From positions 1 to 64,000 of the forward strand of contig CAJNCI010000007.1 of the NCBI GenBank assembly GCA_905221215.1: a DNA stretch of 64,000 nt, written 5' to 3'. Positions 1 to 10,404 of the stretch are shown here, piece by piece. The DNA is from a bacterium (GTDB lineage Bacteria > Bacillota > Bacilli > Lactobacillales > Streptococcaceae). The position numbers were made by a program, and so were the translations under genes. The notes beneath the pieces were generated by a model. The model worked only from the letters and a program-made list of their open reading frames with translations, did not search any database and was not told the origin of the DNA. How positions within the stretch are numbered: the stretch's first letter is position 1; each line of letters starts with the position of its first letter.

Positions 1-32
1 TAATTCCACCATAAAAATCCGTTTTAGACTAA

Positions 33-58
33 TTTCCACTTCGGTTGGGCAAGTGGAA
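33..58. other. Inverted repeat upstream of gpmA
   Basis: Two 8-base arms, TTCCACTT and AAGTGGAA, are separated by about 9 bases. No T-run follows on either strand, so it is not a clear terminator. It may belong to the gene left of the window or to the gpmA leader. Confidence 0.35.
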
Positions 59-194
59 GTTACTTTGAGAAGTTAGCGGATTGTCAAACAGTCCTTTCCT
101 TTTTGGTTTTGACTAGCTTTTTTGTGAAAAATTGTGTAAAATAGAATAGATAAACGAGGGGAAACCTCGGAAAATTTAAAGGAGAATCCATCTA

Positions 195-887
195 ATGGTA
201 AAATTGGTTTTTGCTCGCCACGGTGAGTCTGAATGGAACAAAGCTAACCTTTTCACTGGTTGGGCTGATGTTGATTTGTCTGAAAAAGGTACACAACAAG
301 CGATTGACGCTGGTAAATTGATCAAAGAAGCTGGTATCGAATTTGATCAAGCTTACACTTCAGTATTGAAACGTGCTATCAAAACAACAAACTTGGCTCT
401 TGAAGCTTCTGACCAATTGTGGGTTCCAGTTGAAAAATCATGGCGCTTGAACGAACGTCACTACGGTGGTTTGACTGGTAAAAACAAAGCTGAAGCTGCT
501 GAACAATTTGGTGATGAGCAAGTTCACATCTGGCGTCGTTCATACGATGTATTGCCTCCAAACATGGACCGTGATGATGAACACTCAGCTCACACAGACC
601 GTCGTTACGCTTCACTTGACGACTCAGTTATCCCAGATGCTGAAAACTTGAAAGTGACTTTGGAACGTGCCCTTCCTTTCTGGGAAGATAAAATCGCTCC
701 AGCTCTTAAAGATGGTAAAAACGTATTCGTAGGAGCTCATGGTAACTCAATCCGCGCTCTTGTAAAACACATCAAAGGTTTGTCAGATGACGAAATCATG
801 GACGTGGAAATCCCTAACTTCCCACCATTGGTATTCGAATTCGATGAAAAATTGAACGTAGTTTCTGAATACTACCTTGGAAAATAA
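195..887 (+). CDS. gpmA: 2,3-bisphosphoglycerate-dependent phosphoglycerate mutase
   Basis: This cytoplasmic glycolytic enzyme interconverts 3- and 2-phosphoglycerate. The 230-residue protein opens with the RHG phosphohistidine motif (R8-H9-G10) and carries the second catalytic histidine near residue 182 in [10 protein letters not shown], as in the cofactor-dependent family. The length is typical for Gram-positive members. The start is supported by the AAAGGAG ribosome-binding site about 9 bases upstream. Codon usage is strongly biased toward preferred codons, as expected for a highly expressed gene. It appears monocistronic, with a terminator directly downstream. Confidence 0.97.
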   Translation: MVKLVFARHGESEWNKANLFTGWADVDLSEKGTQQAIDAGKLIKEAGIEFDQAYTSVLKRAIKTTNLALEASDQLWVPVEKSWRLNERHYGGLTGKNKAEAAEQFGDEQVHIWRRSYDVLPPNMDRDDEHSAHTDRRYASLDDSVIPDAENLKVTLERALPFWEDKIAPALKDGKNVFVGAHGNSIRALVKHIKGLSDDEIMDVEIPNFPPLVFEFDEKLNVVSEYYLGK

Positions 888-895
888 AAAATTGT

Positions 896-925
896 AAGTC
901 TAGAATTGATTTCTAGGCTTTTTAT
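896..925 (+). terminator. gpmA terminator
   Basis: The hairpin AAGTCTAGAA / TTCTAGGCTT is followed by a T-run just after the gpmA stop. Confidence 0.7.
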
Positions 926-939
926 GTTAGTATGGTAGT

Positions 940-3351
940 ATGATAAGGAATAAAAAACAAGATTATGTGCTGACCTACAAGCAACCAGCTTCAACCACTT
1001 ACAAGGGGTGGGAAGAAGAGGCCTTACCGATAGGTAATGGTTCTTTAGGTGCTAAAGTATTTGGGTTTATAGGTGCTGAGCGGATTCAATTCAATGAAAA
1101 AAGTCTTTGGTCTGGTGGTCCACTTCCTGATAGTTCAGATTATCAGGGTGGAAATCTTCAGGATCAGTATGGTTTTTTAGCTGAGATTCGGCAGGCTTTG
1201 GAAAAGAGAGATTACAATACTGCTAAGGAACTGGCTGAGCAGCACCTAGTTGGGCCCCAAACGAGTCAATATGGGACCTATCTGTCCTTTGGAGATATTT
1301 TCATTGAGTTCAGCCGGCAAGGTAAGTCTTTGTCTCAGGTGACGGATTACCAGAGACAGCTGAATATCAGTAAGGCACTTGCGACAACTTCTTATGCCTA
1401 TAAGGGAACGAGATTTGAACGAGAAACCTTTGCCAGTTTTCCAGATGATCTCTTGGTTCAACGTTTTACTAAGGAAGGGTTGGAAACTCTAGATTTTACT
1501 ATGGAACTGTCCTTGACCCGTGATTTGGCTTCTGATGGAAAGTATGAGCAGAAAAAGTCTGATTACAAGGAAGGCCAGCTGGATATCACTGATTCTCATA
1601 TCTTGATGAAGGGACGGGTTAAGGATAATGACCTGCGGTTTGCTGGCTGTCTTGCTTGGCAAACGGATGGTGATATTAGAGTCTGGTCGAATAAGGTTCA
1701 GATATCAGGAGCCAGTTATGCCAATCTCTTATTGACAGCTAAGACAGATTTTGCTCAAAATCCTGCTAGCAATTATCGCAAGAAACTAGATTTGGAGCGA
1801 CAAGTAAAGGATTTGGTGGAGACAGCTAAAGAAAAGGGCTATGACCAATTGAAATCAAGGCATATTCGGGACTACCAAGCTTTATTTCAGCGTGTTCAAT
1901 TGGATTTGGGGGCTGAAGTTGACGCATCCACTACAGATGATTTGTTAAAAAATTATAAGCCACAAGAGGGGCAGGCTTTGGAGGAACTGTTCTTCCAGTA
2001 TGGGCGGTATTTATTGATTAGTTCTTCCAGAGATTGTCCAGATGCTCTACCAGCTAACCTGCAAGGTGTCTGGAATGCGGTCGACAATCCTCCTTGGAAT
2101 TCAGACTATCATCTGAATATCAACCTGCAGATGAATTATTGGCCAGCCTATGTGACTAATCTCTTAGAAACGGCCTTTCCGGTCATCAACTATGTCGATG
2201 ATTTGCGTGTCTATGGTCGCCTAGCAGCTGCAAGGTATGCAGGAATCGTTTCTCAGAAAGGGGAAGAGAATGGTTGGTTAGTCCATACCCAAGCGACTCC
2301 TTTTGGCTGGACGGCACCTGGTTGGGATTACTATTGGGGATGGTCACCAGCTGCCAATGCGTGGATGATGCAAACGGTTTATGAGCTCTACTCATTTTAC
2401 AGGGACCAAGACTATCTCAGGGAGAAAATTTATCCCATGCTGAGGGAAACGGCTCGTTTTTGGAATGCTTTTTTACATGAGGATCAGCAGGCCCAGCGTT
2501 GGGTATCTTCTCCGTCTTATTCTCCAGAACATGGGCCGATTTCGATTGGCAATACCTATGACCAATCTCTGATTTGGCAATTATTCCATGATTTTATTCA
2601 AGCTGCTCAAGAATTGAAATTGGATGAGGACTTGTTGACTGAAGTCAAAGAAAAGTATGATTTACTAAATCCTCTGCAAATTACTCAATCTGGTCGAATC
2701 AGGGAGTGGTATGAGGAGGAAGAACAGCATTTTCAAAATGAGAAAGTGGAGGCCCAACATCGGCACGCTTCCCATCTGGTGGGACTCTATCCTGGAACTC
2801 TCTTTAGTCATAAGGGACAAGACTATCTTGATGCGGCGCGTGATAGCCTCAATGATCGTGGAGATGGGGGCACAGGTTGGTCCAAGGCTAATAAGATCAA
2901 TCTCTGGGCCCGTTTGGGAGATGGCAATCGAGCCCATAAATTATTAGCAGAGCAGTTAGAGACATCCACCTTGCCCAATCTTTGGTGTAGCCATCCTCCT
3001 TTTCAGATAGATGGTAATTTTGGTGCTACTAGTGGTATGGCGGAAATGTTACTCCAGTCTCATGCAGCCTATCTAGTCCCTCTAGCTGCCCTACCTGATG
3101 CATGGTCATCAGGTTCTGTTTCAGGTTTAATGGCACGTGGACATTTTGAAGTTAGTATGTGCTGGGAGGATAAAAAACTCTTACAGATGACCATTTTATC
3201 AAGAAGTGGAGGAGATTTGCGAGTCTCCTATCCAGGTATTGAAAATAGTGTGATTGAAGTCAATCAAGAAAAAGCAGAAGTGAAATGCATGGGGAAAGAT
3301 TGTATTTCAGTAGCGACAGCAGAAGGAGATTTTGTTCAATTTTATTTTTAA
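940..3351 (+). CDS. Glycoside hydrolase family 95 alpha-L-fucosidase
   Basis: The 803-residue protein has the GH95 layout: an N-terminal beta-sandwich beginning with a GWEEEALPIGNGSLG-type stretch near residue 24, a central alpha/alpha-barrel (NLQMNYWPAY; HRHASHLVGLYPG near residue 607; GDGGTGWSKA near 645) and a C-terminal sheet domain. Family members cleave terminal alpha-1,2-fucose from host glycans. There is no signal peptide, so it probably acts in the cytoplasm on imported fucosylated oligosaccharides. The ribosome-binding site before the ATG is weak, and the start is chosen because the family homology begins within about 25 residues of it. No fucose-uptake genes lie next to it. Confidence 0.88.
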   Translation: MIRNKKQDYVLTYKQPASTTYKGWEEEALPIGNGSLGAKVFGFIGAERIQFNEKSLWSGGPLPDSSDYQGGNLQDQYGFLAEIRQALEKRDYNTAKELAEQHLVGPQTSQYGTYLSFGDIFIEFSRQGKSLSQVTDYQRQLNISKALATTSYAYKGTRFERETFASFPDDLLVQRFTKEGLETLDFTMELSLTRDLASDGKYEQKKSDYKEGQLDITDSHILMKGRVKDNDLRFAGCLAWQTDGDIRVWSNKVQISGASYANLLLTAKTDFAQNPASNYRKKLDLERQVKDLVETAKEKGYDQLKSRHIRDYQALFQRVQLDLGAEVDASTTDDLLKNYKPQEGQALEELFFQYGRYLLISSSRDCPDALPANLQGVWNAVDNPPWNSDYHLNINLQMNYWPAYVTNLLETAFPVINYVDDLRVYGRLAAARYAGIVSQKGEENGWLVHTQATPFGWTAPGWDYYWGWSPAANAWMMQTVYELYSFYRDQDYLREKIYPMLRETARFWNAFLHEDQQAQRWVSSPSYSPEHGPISIGNTYDQSLIWQLFHDFIQAAQELKLDEDLLTEVKEKYDLLNPLQITQSGRIREWYEEEEQHFQNEKVEAQHRHASHLVGLYPGTLFSHKGQDYLDAARDSLNDRGDGGTGWSKANKINLWARLGDGNRAHKLLAEQLETSTLPNLWCSHPPFQIDGNFGATSGMAEMLLQSHAAYLVPLAALPDAWSSGSVSGLMARGHFEVSMCWEDKKLLQMTILSRSGGDLRVSYPGIENSVIEVNQEKAEVKCMGKDCISVATAEGDFVQFYF

Positions 3352-3409
3352 GAAGATGATAGAAGGCAGTGGTTTGAGACTGACTTTTTTGAAGGATTTG
3401 AGAATGTAA

Positions 3410-3512
3410 TACTCTTCGAAAATCAAATTCAAACCACGTCAGCTTCGCCTTGCCGTACTCAAGTACAGCCTGCGGCTAGCTTCCTAGTTTGCTCTTTGAT
3501 TTTCATTGAGTA
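3410..3512 (+). repeat. BOX element (boxA-boxC type, no boxB)
   Basis: This copy starts TACTCTTCGAAAATC and ends TTTTCATTGAGTA, with the pneumococcal boxA core (CCACGTCAGC...CCTTGCCGTA) and boxC core (CAGCCTGCGGCTAGCTTCC). It is about 103 bp and sits between the fucosidase and the ABC operon. BOX elements are non-autonomous repeats of S. pneumoniae and S. mitis. Confidence 0.85.
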
Positions 3513-3587
3513 TGAGCAGTTTCCAACTAGTTGAAAAAGCGTTATAATGGTAATAGGAAGTAATTTGTTTGAGAGAGGGTGAGTCTG

Positions 3588-4289
3588 ATGGCTTATATTG
3601 AGATGAAACACTGTTACAAACGTTATCAGGTTGGTGACACGGAGATTGTGGCCAATCGTGATATGAATTTTGAAATTGAAAAAGGGGAGCTAGTGATTAT
3701 CCTTGGTGCGTCAGGTGCTGGCAAGTCAACGGTTCTTAACCTTCTTGGGGGAATGGACACCAATGATGAAGGAGAAATCTGGATCGATGGTGCCAATATT
3801 GCAGACTATAGTTCCCACCAGCGAACCAATTACCGTAGAAATGATGTTGGTTTTGTTTTTCAGTTTTATAATCTAGTGTCCAATTTGACTGCTAAGGAAA
3901 ATGTGGAGTTGGCTTCAGAAATCGTGACAGATGCCTTGAATCCTGAACAGGTCTTGACAGATGTAGGTCTGGCTCATCGTCTCAATAATTTCCCAGCCCA
4001 GCTTTCTGGAGGGGAGCAACAGCGAGTCTCCATTGCACGCGCAGTAGCCAAAAATCCTAAAATCCTCCTTTGTGATGAACCGACCGGAGCCTTGGATTAT
4101 CAGACGGGTAAGCAGGTTTTGAAAATTCTCCAAGATATGTCTCGTCAAAAGGGAGCGACGGTGATTATCGTGACTCACAATGGAGCTTTGGCGCCCATTG
4201 CTGATCGCGTGATTCATATGCACGATGCCAGTGTCAAGGATGTGGTGATCAACCAGCATCCTCAGGATATTGACAGTTTGGAGTACTAG
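3588..4289 (+). CDS. ABC transporter ATP-binding protein (LolD/MacB type)
   Basis: This 233-residue ATPase has Walker [10 protein letters not shown] near residue 40, signature [10 protein letters not shown], Walker [13 protein letters not shown] and an H-loop in VIIVTHN. The family pairs with FtsX-like permeases in export or mechanotransmission systems rather than nutrient import. A GTG at 3579 is in frame, but ATG 3588 is preferred because GAGAGAGG lies about 9 bases before it. It is followed after one base by its permease, so the two are co-translated. A TATAAT box lies at 3543-3548. The substrate is unknown. Confidence 0.9.
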   Translation: MAYIEMKHCYKRYQVGDTEIVANRDMNFEIEKGELVIILGASGAGKSTVLNLLGGMDTNDEGEIWIDGANIADYSSHQRTNYRRNDVGFVFQFYNLVSNLTAKENVELASEIVTDALNPEQVLTDVGLAHRLNNFPAQLSGGEQQRVSIARAVAKNPKILLCDEPTGALDYQTGKQVLKILQDMSRQKGATVIIVTHNGALAPIADRVIHMHDASVKDVVINQHPQDIDSLEY

Positions 4290-4290
4290 C

Positions 4291-6999
4291 ATGATTAAGC
4301 GAAAAACTTATTGGAAGGACTTGATTCAGTCCTTTACAGGCTCCAAGGGGCGTTTTTTATCTATTTTGACATTGATGATGTTGGGCTCTCTAGCCCTAGT
4401 AGGTCTCAAAGTAACCAGCCCCAATATGGAGGAGACAGCTAATGACTATTTAAGAACTGCTAAAACCTTGGATTTGGCAGTCATGTCTAACTATGGTTTG
4501 GATCAAGCAGATCAAAAAGAACTAGAACATATAGAGGGCGCAGAGGTCGAGTTTGGCTATTTGACAGATGTGGCTATGGATAATGGCCAGGATGCTATTC
4601 GGCTGTACTCCAAACCAGAGCGAATTTCAACCTTTCAGCTAAGAGAGGGACGACTTCCGCAGTCAGACCAGGAAATTGCTTTGGCCAGTCATCTGCAAGG
4701 GCAATATCTATTAGGACAGGAGATTAGTTTTAAAGAAAAAGAAGGCAGTCATTCCTCTTTAAAAGACCATACTTTTACCATTACTGGTTTTGTGGATTCA
4801 GCTGAAATCCTCTCCCAGCGAGATATGGGATACTCAGGAAGTGGAAGTGGGACTCTGACAGCCTACGGGGTGATTTTGCCTAGCCAGTTTGATCAGAAAG
4901 TCTACAATATAGGTCGTTTGAAATATCAAGATTTAGCAGGTTTAAATGCCTTTTCATCAGCTTATGAAGAAAAATCCAAGCAACATCAGGAAGACCTTGA
5001 ACAAGCTTTATCAGATAATGGCAAGGCACGTCTGCAAGTCTTGAAAAAAGAAGGACAAGAATCTATCGATAAGGGGCAAGAGACACTTGACCAAGCACAG
5101 GGTAATTTGCAGGAAGGCAAGCGTCGTTTAGCAACTGCTCAAGCTCGTTTACAGGCTCAGGAAAGTCAATTAGCCTTGCTGCCTCAAGCTCAGAGAGAGC
5201 AGGTCCGTGCTCAACTTACCCAAGCGAAGCAGGAATTAAGCAAGGAAGAAGATAAACTAAAGCAGGCTGAACAAAATCTAGTCCAAGAAAAGGAAAAATT
5301 AGACAAACATCAGCAAGTCTTGGATGATTTGGCTGAGCCCAAGTATCAAGTATATAATCGTCAGACCATGCCTGGCGGTCAAGGCTATCTCATGTACAGC
5401 AATGCTTCAGCCAGTATTCGGGCAGTGGGCAATATCTTTCCTGTGGTACTTTATGCCGTAGCAGCTATGGTAACCTTTACCACCATGACTCGTTTTGTGG
5501 ATGAAGAGCGAACTCATGCAGGGATTTTTAAGGCCTTGGGCTATCGTAGTAAGGATATTATCGCCAAGTTTCTCCTTTACGGTCTAGTAGCTGGGACTGT
5601 CGGAACAGCTCTAGGCAGTATACTTGGTCATTATTTGCTAGCCAGTGTGATTTCAAGTGTCATTACAAAAGGCATGGTGGTGGGAGAAACCCAGATTCAG
5701 TTCTATTGGAGCTATAGTTTACTGGCACTTGGTCTGAGTTGGTTGGCGAGTGTGTTACCAGCCTATCTGGTGGCTAGGAAGGAACTTCACGACGAAGCAG
5801 CCCAACTTTTACTGCCTAAACCACCTGTCAAAGGAGCTAAAATCTTACTAGAGCGCATCGGTTTTATCTGGCGTCGTCTCAGTTTTGCCCATAAGGTAAC
5901 AGCCCGCAATATCTTCCGTTATAAACAGCGAATGTTGATGACAATCTTTGGTGTGGCAGGTTCAGTCGCTCTGCTCTTTGCAGGCTTGGGAATCCAATCC
6001 TCTGTAGCAGGAGTTCCGTCTAGACAGTTTCAACAAATCCAACAGTATCAAATGATTGTCTCTGAAAATCCTAGTGCTACCAATCAGGAAAAAGAAGAGC
6101 TAGAAGAAGTGTTGAAAGGGCAGGATATCCAAGCCTACCAGAAAATTTATTCTAAGACTCTAGACAAGGATTTCAAAGGCAAGGCTGGCCTTCAGACCAT
6201 TACCCTTATGATGACAGAGAAGGAGGATTTGACACCCTTTATCCATCTGCAAAATCATCAGCAGGAGCTGACATTAAACGATGGCGTCGTTATTACAGCT
6301 AAACTAGCCCAGCTGGCAGGTGTCAAGGCTGGACAGACACTAGAAATTGAAGGTAAGGAACTAAAGGTCGCTGCCATTGCTGAGAACTACGTTGGTCACT
6401 TTATTTATATGAGTCAAGCCAGTTATGAGCAACTTTACGGACAGCTACCCCAATCCAACACTTATTTGGTTACGCTAAAGGATACTAGTGCGCCTAGTAT
6501 CGAAAGGCAGGCAGGCTTGCTTATGAATCAAGCTGCGGTGTCTAGCGTCGTCCAGAATGCTTCAGCCATTCGACTCTTTGACTCCGTCGCTAGCTCACTC
6601 AATCAGACTATGACCATCTTGGTCATCGTATCGGTTCTATTGGCTATTGTTATCCTTTACAATCTAACCAACATTAACGTAGCTGAGAGAATCCGTGAAC
6701 TCTCCACTATCAAGGTTCTCGGTTTTCATAATAATGAAGTTACCCTCTACATTTATCGTGAGACGATTGTGCTGTCTCTTGTGGGAATCGTCCTTGGTCT
6801 GGTATCCGGTTTCTATTTACACCAATTTCTGATTCAAATGATTTCGCCTGCGACTATTCTCTTTTATCCGCAGGTAGGTTGGGAGGTCTATGTAATTCCA
6901 GTGGCAGCAGTAAGCATCATTTTGACCGTACTTGGTTTCTTTGTCAATCATCATCTGAGAAAAGTTGATATGTTAGAAGCCTTGAAATCTGTAGAGTAA
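4291..6999 (+). CDS. FtsX-like ABC transporter permease with coiled-coil extracellular region
   Basis: This 902-residue membrane protein has one N-terminal membrane segment (about residues 17-37), a large extracellular region with a charged glutamine-rich coiled coil (about 215-345), an FtsX domain (about 380-510), another segment near 555-575 and a second FtsX domain (about 770-890). That duplicated architecture is typical of MacB/BceB-like permeases working with the upstream ATPase. ATG 4291 is preferred over the in-frame TTG at 4270, which overlaps the upstream gene. Such pairs often take part in cell-envelope maintenance or peptide defence. No two-component system or adaptor is adjacent, so the role is not assigned. 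Confidence 0.88.
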   Translation: MIKRKTYWKDLIQSFTGSKGRFLSILTLMMLGSLALVGLKVTSPNMEETANDYLRTAKTLDLAVMSNYGLDQADQKELEHIEGAEVEFGYLTDVAMDNGQDAIRLYSKPERISTFQLREGRLPQSDQEIALASHLQGQYLLGQEISFKEKEGSHSSLKDHTFTITGFVDSAEILSQRDMGYSGSGSGTLTAYGVILPSQFDQKVYNIGRLKYQDLAGLNAFSSAYEEKSKQHQEDLEQALSDNGKARLQVLKKEGQESIDKGQETLDQAQGNLQEGKRRLATAQARLQAQESQLALLPQAQREQVRAQLTQAKQELSKEEDKLKQAEQNLVQEKEKLDKHQQVLDDLAEPKYQVYNRQTMPGGQGYLMYSNASASIRAVGNIFPVVLYAVAAMVTFTTMTRFVDEERTHAGIFKALGYRSKDIIAKFLLYGLVAGTVGTALGSILGHYLLASVISSVITKGMVVGETQIQFYWSYSLLALGLSWLASVLPAYLVARKELHDEAAQLLLPKPPVKGAKILLERIGFIWRRLSFAHKVTARNIFRYKQRMLMTIFGVAGSVALLFAGLGIQSSVAGVPSRQFQQIQQYQMIVSENPSATNQEKEELEEVLKGQDIQAYQKIYSKTLDKDFKGKAGLQTITLMMTEKEDLTPFIHLQNHQQELTLNDGVVITAKLAQLAGVKAGQTLEIEGKELKVAAIAENYVGHFIYMSQASYEQLYGQLPQSNTYLVTLKDTSAPSIERQAGLLMNQAAVSSVVQNASAIRLFDSVASSLNQTMTILVIVSVLLAIVILYNLTNINVAERIRELSTIKVLGFHNNEVTLYIYRETIVLSLVGIVLGLVSGFYLHQFLIQMISPATILFYPQVGWEVYVIPVAAVSIILTVLGFFVNHHLRKVDMLEALKSVE

Positions 7000-7040
7000 G
7001 GCGACTGTTTTTCTGATTGAACTTTTATTTACTAGTATTC

Positions 7041-7092
7041 AAAAATCCTCCGTTTCAAAGAGCAGGAAACTCTTTGTGACAGAGGATTTTTT
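7041..7092. terminator. Bidirectional terminator between the FtsX-like gene and tpx
   Basis: AAAAATCCTC and GAGGATTTTTT form a long hairpin with an internal AAAGAG/CTCTTT stem. It serves convergent genes from both sides. Confidence 0.8.
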
Positions 7093-7584
7093 CTATAGGG
7101 CTTTAGCAGCTGCAATTGCGGCTTCGAAGTTGGGTTCTGAGTTGATATTGTCCACGTATTCAACGTAGCGAATAGTGTTGTCGGTGTCAAGGACAAAGAC
7201 TGCGCGTGCTAATAGGTGCCATTCATTGATTAAGAGGGCATAATCACGTCCAAAGGAATGGTCGAAATAGTCTGAGAGCATGATGGCATTTTCAATGCCT
7301 TCAGCACCACACCAACGTTTTTGGGCAAAGGGTAGGTCCATGGAAACAGTCAAGACGACCGTGTTGTCCAGTCCAGCCAGTTCTTCATTAAAACGACGCG
7401 TTTGAGTTGAGCAGATGCCTGTATCGATAGAAGGAACGACACTCAAAACTTTTTTCTTCCCATCAAAATCAGATAGAGATTTTTTAGAAAGGTCTGTTGT
7501 AGTGAGTGAAAAATCAAGTGCTTTGTCGCCGACTTGTAGTTGTTTACCTGTAAAGCTCACAGGATTTCCGAGGAAAGTTACCAT
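7093..7584 (-). CDS. tpx: Thiol peroxidase
   Basis: This 163-residue atypical two-cysteine peroxiredoxin reduces hydrogen and alkyl peroxides using thioredoxin-type donors. The peroxidatic Cys58 lies in PSIDTGIC, and a second cysteine lies in RWCGAEG. In pneumococci it is known as psaD/tpxD and sits beside psaBCA, as here. A longer frame begins at 7611, but the internal ATG at 7584 has TTGGAG 7 bases upstream and matches the usual MVTFLGNPV start. It reads in the same direction as psaBCA but is separated by a terminator and a BOX element, so it probably has its own promoter. Confidence 0.95.
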   Translation of the reverse strand: MVTFLGNPVSFTGKQLQVGDKALDFSLTTTDLSKKSLSDFDGKKKVLSVVPSIDTGICSTQTRRFNEELAGLDNTVVLTVSMDLPFAQKRWCGAEGIENAIMLSDYFDHSFGRDYALLINEWHLLARAVFVLDTDNTIRYVEYVDNINSEPNFEAAIAAAKAL

Positions 7585-7664
7585 AAGATACTCCAATCTT
7601 TTTTCTTCCATTTTAGCTAAAACAATCAGAATTTTCCAATGATTTGACCGGAAATATGGGCAGA

Positions 7665-7701
7665 AAAAAACGTCAGCTCACGTGTGAGAATGACGTTTTT
7701 C
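7665..7701 (-). terminator. psaBCA terminator
   Basis: On the minus strand AAAACGTCA and TGACGTTTTTTT flank a TCTCACACGTGAG inner stem. It lies beyond the BOX element that follows psaA. Confidence 0.75.
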
Positions 7702-7710
7702 AGAGGCTTA

Positions 7711-7813
7711 TACTCAATGAAAATCAAAGAGCAAACTAGGAAGCTAGCCACAGGCTGTACTTGAGTACGGCAAGGCGACGCTGACGTGGTTTGAATTTGA
7801 TTTTTGAAGAGTA
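7711..7813 (-). repeat. BOX element (boxA-boxC type) abutting the psaA stop codon
   Basis: This inverted copy contains ACGGCAAGGCGACGCTGACG, the well-known BOXA primer sequence, which confirms the family. Its boundary touches the psaA TAA at 7814-7816, so it is transcribed in the psa 3' untranslated region. Confidence 0.9.
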
Positions 7814-8743
7814 TTATTTTGCCAATCCTTCAGCAATCTTGTCAAGGTTGTATTTCATCATGTTGTAGTAGCTGTCGCCTTCTTTACCTTGTTCTGCGAT
7901 AGAGTCAGTAAAGATTTGAGCGTAGATTGGGATGTTTGTGTCTTGAGATACAGTTTTCATTGGACGGTCATCCACGCTTGATTCTACAAAGAGTGAAGGA
8001 GTTTTTGTTTGGCGAAGTTTTTCAACCAAGGTCTTGATTTGATCAGGTGTTCCTTCTTCTTCAGTGTTGATTTCCCAGATGTAGGCACTTGGGACACCGT
8101 AAGCTTTAGAGAAGTATTTGAAGCATCCTTCGCTGGTTACGATGAGTTTTTTCTCAGCAGGGATGTTGTTAAATTTCTCTTTAGCTTCCTTATCAAGCTT
8201 GTCTAGTTTTTCAGTATATTCTTTGAGATTTTTTTCGTAGAATTCCTTATTGCTAGGGTCTTTCGCGCTCAATTGTTTTGCGATATTTTTAGCAAAGATC
8301 ATACCGTTTTCAAGGTTGAGCCAAGCGTGTGGGTCTTCTTTGCCTTTTTCGTTTTGGCCTTCAAGGTAGATAACATCAACACCTTCGCTGACTGCAAAGT
8401 AGTCTTTGTTTTCAGTTTTCTTGGCATTTTCTACCAATTTTGTAAACCAAGCATTGCCACCTGTTTCAAGGTTGATACCGTTGTAGAAAATCAAATCAGC
8501 TTGAGAAGTTTTCTTAACGTCTTCAGGTAGTGGTTCGTATTCGTGTGGGTCTTGACCAACAGGAACGATACTGTGAAGATCAATCTTGTCACCAGCAATA
8601 TTTTTAGTAATATCAGCAATGATTGAGTTTGTAGCAACAACTTTTAGTTTTTGACCAGAAGCTGCATCTTTTTTTCCGCTCGCACATGCTACAAGAGCAA
8701 TGACGGAAAGAAAGAGAACGAGTAATGTACCTAATTTTTTCAT
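7814..8743 (-). CDS. psaA: Manganese-binding lipoprotein PsaA
   Basis: This 309-residue surface lipoprotein is the Mn(II)-binding component of the PsaBCA importer. It has a signal peptide with lipobox LVAC (Cys20). The cluster A-1 metal ligands are visible: His67 in GQDPHEYEP, a histidine in EDPHAWLN, a glutamate in the INTEEEGT region and an aspartate in FTDSIAEQ. The start at 8743 is chosen over 8755 because TTGGAGGATCTAATG places a strong ribosome-binding site before it and gives the known length. It follows psaC after 31 bases. A BOX element begins immediately after its stop codon. Confidence 0.97.
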   Translation of the reverse strand: MKKLGTLLVLFLSVIALVACASGKKDAASGQKLKVVATNSIIADITKNIAGDKIDLHSIVPVGQDPHEYEPLPEDVKKTSQADLIFYNGINLETGGNAWFTKLVENAKKTENKDYFAVSEGVDVIYLEGQNEKGKEDPHAWLNLENGMIFAKNIAKQLSAKDPSNKEFYEKNLKEYTEKLDKLDKEAKEKFNNIPAEKKLIVTSEGCFKYFSKAYGVPSAYIWEINTEEEGTPDQIKTLVEKLRQTKTPSLFVESSVDDRPMKTVSQDTNIPIYAQIFTDSIAEQGKEGDSYYNMMKYNLDKIAEGLAK

Positions 8744-8774
8744 TAGATCCTCCAATTTATTGGGGTTTTGCCCC

Positions 8775-9623
8775 TTATTTTAACAAATGTTTATTTTTCA
8801 GTTTCAAATATCGTTGTTTTGGAGCGATAAAGAAGCTAATGAGAAAGAAACTAGCGGCTGTAAGCACGATACTAGAACCTGCCGCAACGTTAAAGCTATA
8901 GCCGATAAAGAGCCCCAAAACTGAAGCTGTCGCTCCAAAGGTTGAGGAAAGGAAAATCATGCTTTTCAGGCTATTAGCATACAGATAAGCAGTTGCAGCT
9001 GGGGTAATCAGCATGGCTACAATCAGGATAGTTCCGACACTTTGCATGGCTGTCACAGACACGAGAGTTAGGAGTACCATGAGAAGGTAGTGATAGAAAT
9101 TGACAGGCATTCCCATGGCTTTAGCCAAGAGTTCATCAAAAGATGTAATCAAGAGTTGCTTGAAGAAAATCCAGATTAACAAGAGAATGGCTGCTCCTAC
9201 ACCCATAGTAATAAACATATCCGTATCTTGGACGGCCAGGATATTTCCGAAAAGGATATGGAAAAGGTCAGTTGAACTTTTAGCGACACTAATCAAGATG
9301 ATACCGAGGGCTAAGAAAGAAGAAAAGGTAATGCCGATGGCGGTATCGCTTTTGATAATCGAGTTCCCCTTGATGTAGGTAATGATGATAGCAGCTAGTA
9401 GTCCAAAGACAATGGCTCCGATGAAGAAGTCAAGGCCCAAGATAAAGGAGAGGGCTACACCTGGCAAGACAGCATGTGAAATGGCATCTCCCATGAGTGA
9501 CATCCCGCGTAGGATGATGAAACATCCCACAGCTCCAGCTACGACCCCGATGACAATGGCTGTTATCAAGGCATTTTGTAAGAAATGGAATTTTTGTAAT
9601 CCATCGATAAATTCTGCAATCAT
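8775..9623 (-). CDS. psaC: Manganese ABC transporter permease PsaC
   Basis: This 282-residue integral membrane protein of the ABC-3 (zinc/manganese) permease family has about eight hydrophobic helices and the conserved [15 protein letters not shown] segment near residue 40. It forms the channel for Mn(II) received from PsaA and is powered by PsaB. Its ATG overlaps the psaB stop (ATGA), so translation is coupled. Confidence 0.95.
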   Translation of the reverse strand: MIAEFIDGLQKFHFLQNALITAIVIGVVAGAVGCFIILRGMSLMGDAISHAVLPGVALSFILGLDFFIGAIVFGLLAAIIITYIKGNSIIKSDTAIGITFSSFLALGIILISVAKSSTDLFHILFGNILAVQDTDMFITMGVGAAILLLIWIFFKQLLITSFDELLAKAMGMPVNFYHYLLMVLLTLVSVTAMQSVGTILIVAMLITPAATAYLYANSLKSMIFLSSTFGATASVLGLFIGYSFNVAAGSSIVLTAASFFLISFFIAPKQRYLKLKNKHLLK

Positions 9624-10342
9624 AGGTCACCTCCATTGAAAAATAGTCGATTACCGTAAGCTTCTTTGAGATTGGCTTCGGTAAAGGTTTCTTTGGTCGG
9701 ACCAAAGGCAATCACTTCTCGATTGACAAGCAAGACTTGATCGAAGTAGTGGGGAACCTTGCTGAGGTCGTGGTGGACGATGAGAACCGTCTTCCCAGCT
9801 TTTTTCAGATCTCTCAGCGTATTCATGATGATTTCCTCACTGACAGAATCAATCCCAACAAAGGGTTCATCCAAGAGGATATAGTCGGCTTCCTGAACCA
9901 AACATCTGGCAATCAAGACCCGCTGGAACTGACCTCCAGACAGTTGACTGATTTGCCGTTCAGCGTAGTCAGCTAGGCCGACGATTTCAAGGGCTTCTTT
10001 TACTTTCTTCCAATGTTTAGCCTTTAAACTTCGAAAGAGAGGGATAGAAGGAAAGAGTCCTAGCGAGACGCATTCCTTGACCTTGATGGGAAAGTTGTAG
10101 TCGATATTGATTTTTTGTTCGACATAGGCAATTCGGTGTAAGGATTTTTTAACTTCCTTGTCATCGAGAAATGCCTGACCTTGATGTGGGATAATTCCCA
10201 GCATCCCTTTTAATAATGTTGATTTTCCAGCACCGTTTGGACCAATGATTCCGGTAATTGTTGGTCCTTGGAGCACTAGTGAAATATCCTTAAGTGCCAA
10301 CGTTTCTTTGTAGGAGACACTGAGGTTTTCGATACGTATCAT
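9620..10342 (-). CDS. psaB: Manganese ABC transporter ATPase PsaB
   Basis: This 240-residue ATPase has Walker [10 protein letters not shown], signature LSGGQFQRV, Walker [13 protein letters not shown] and an H-loop in LIVHHDLS. It energises Mn(II) import through PsaC. The start at 10342 is chosen over the longer frame from 10375 because AGGAGG lies about 9 bases upstream and the length matches the family. It is the first gene of the operon and lies behind a promoter overlapped by a PsaR-type dyad. Confidence 0.95.
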   Translation of the reverse strand: MIRIENLSVSYKETLALKDISLVLQGPTITGIIGPNGAGKSTLLKGMLGIIPHQGQAFLDDKEVKKSLHRIAYVEQKINIDYNFPIKVKECVSLGLFPSIPLFRSLKAKHWKKVKEALEIVGLADYAERQISQLSGGQFQRVLIARCLVQEADYILLDEPFVGIDSVSEEIIMNTLRDLKKAGKTVLIVHHDLSKVPHYFDQVLLVNREVIAFGPTKETFTEANLKEAYGNRLFFNGGDL

Positions 10343-10366
10343 AAACTTGTATTCCTCCTGCCTCTT

Positions 10367-10404
10367 AATATACATTAAAAAAAAAATTAAGTCAAGTTAA
10401 TTTT
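10367..10404 (-). promoter_or_regulatory. psaBCA promoter with PsaR-type operator
   Basis: On the minus strand TTGACT (10395-10390) and TATATT (10372-10367) are spaced by 17 bases. The -35 box lies inside the dyad AAAATTAA-GTCAAG-TTAATTTT (10383-10404), which resembles the Mn-dependent DtxR-family sites bound by PsaR, MtsR and SloR. Binding there would block polymerase. Confidence 0.8.

Noticed and set aside
3410..3512. Reading the ~103-bp repeats as RUP elements
   Set aside because: They contain the BOXA primer sequence and a boxA/boxC arrangement, with boxB in the longer copy, so BOX is the better assignment.
3915..4292. A 125-codon minus-strand frame inside the ABC ATPase gene
   Set aside because: The plus-strand frame carries all ATPase motifs. 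The antisense frame has no support.
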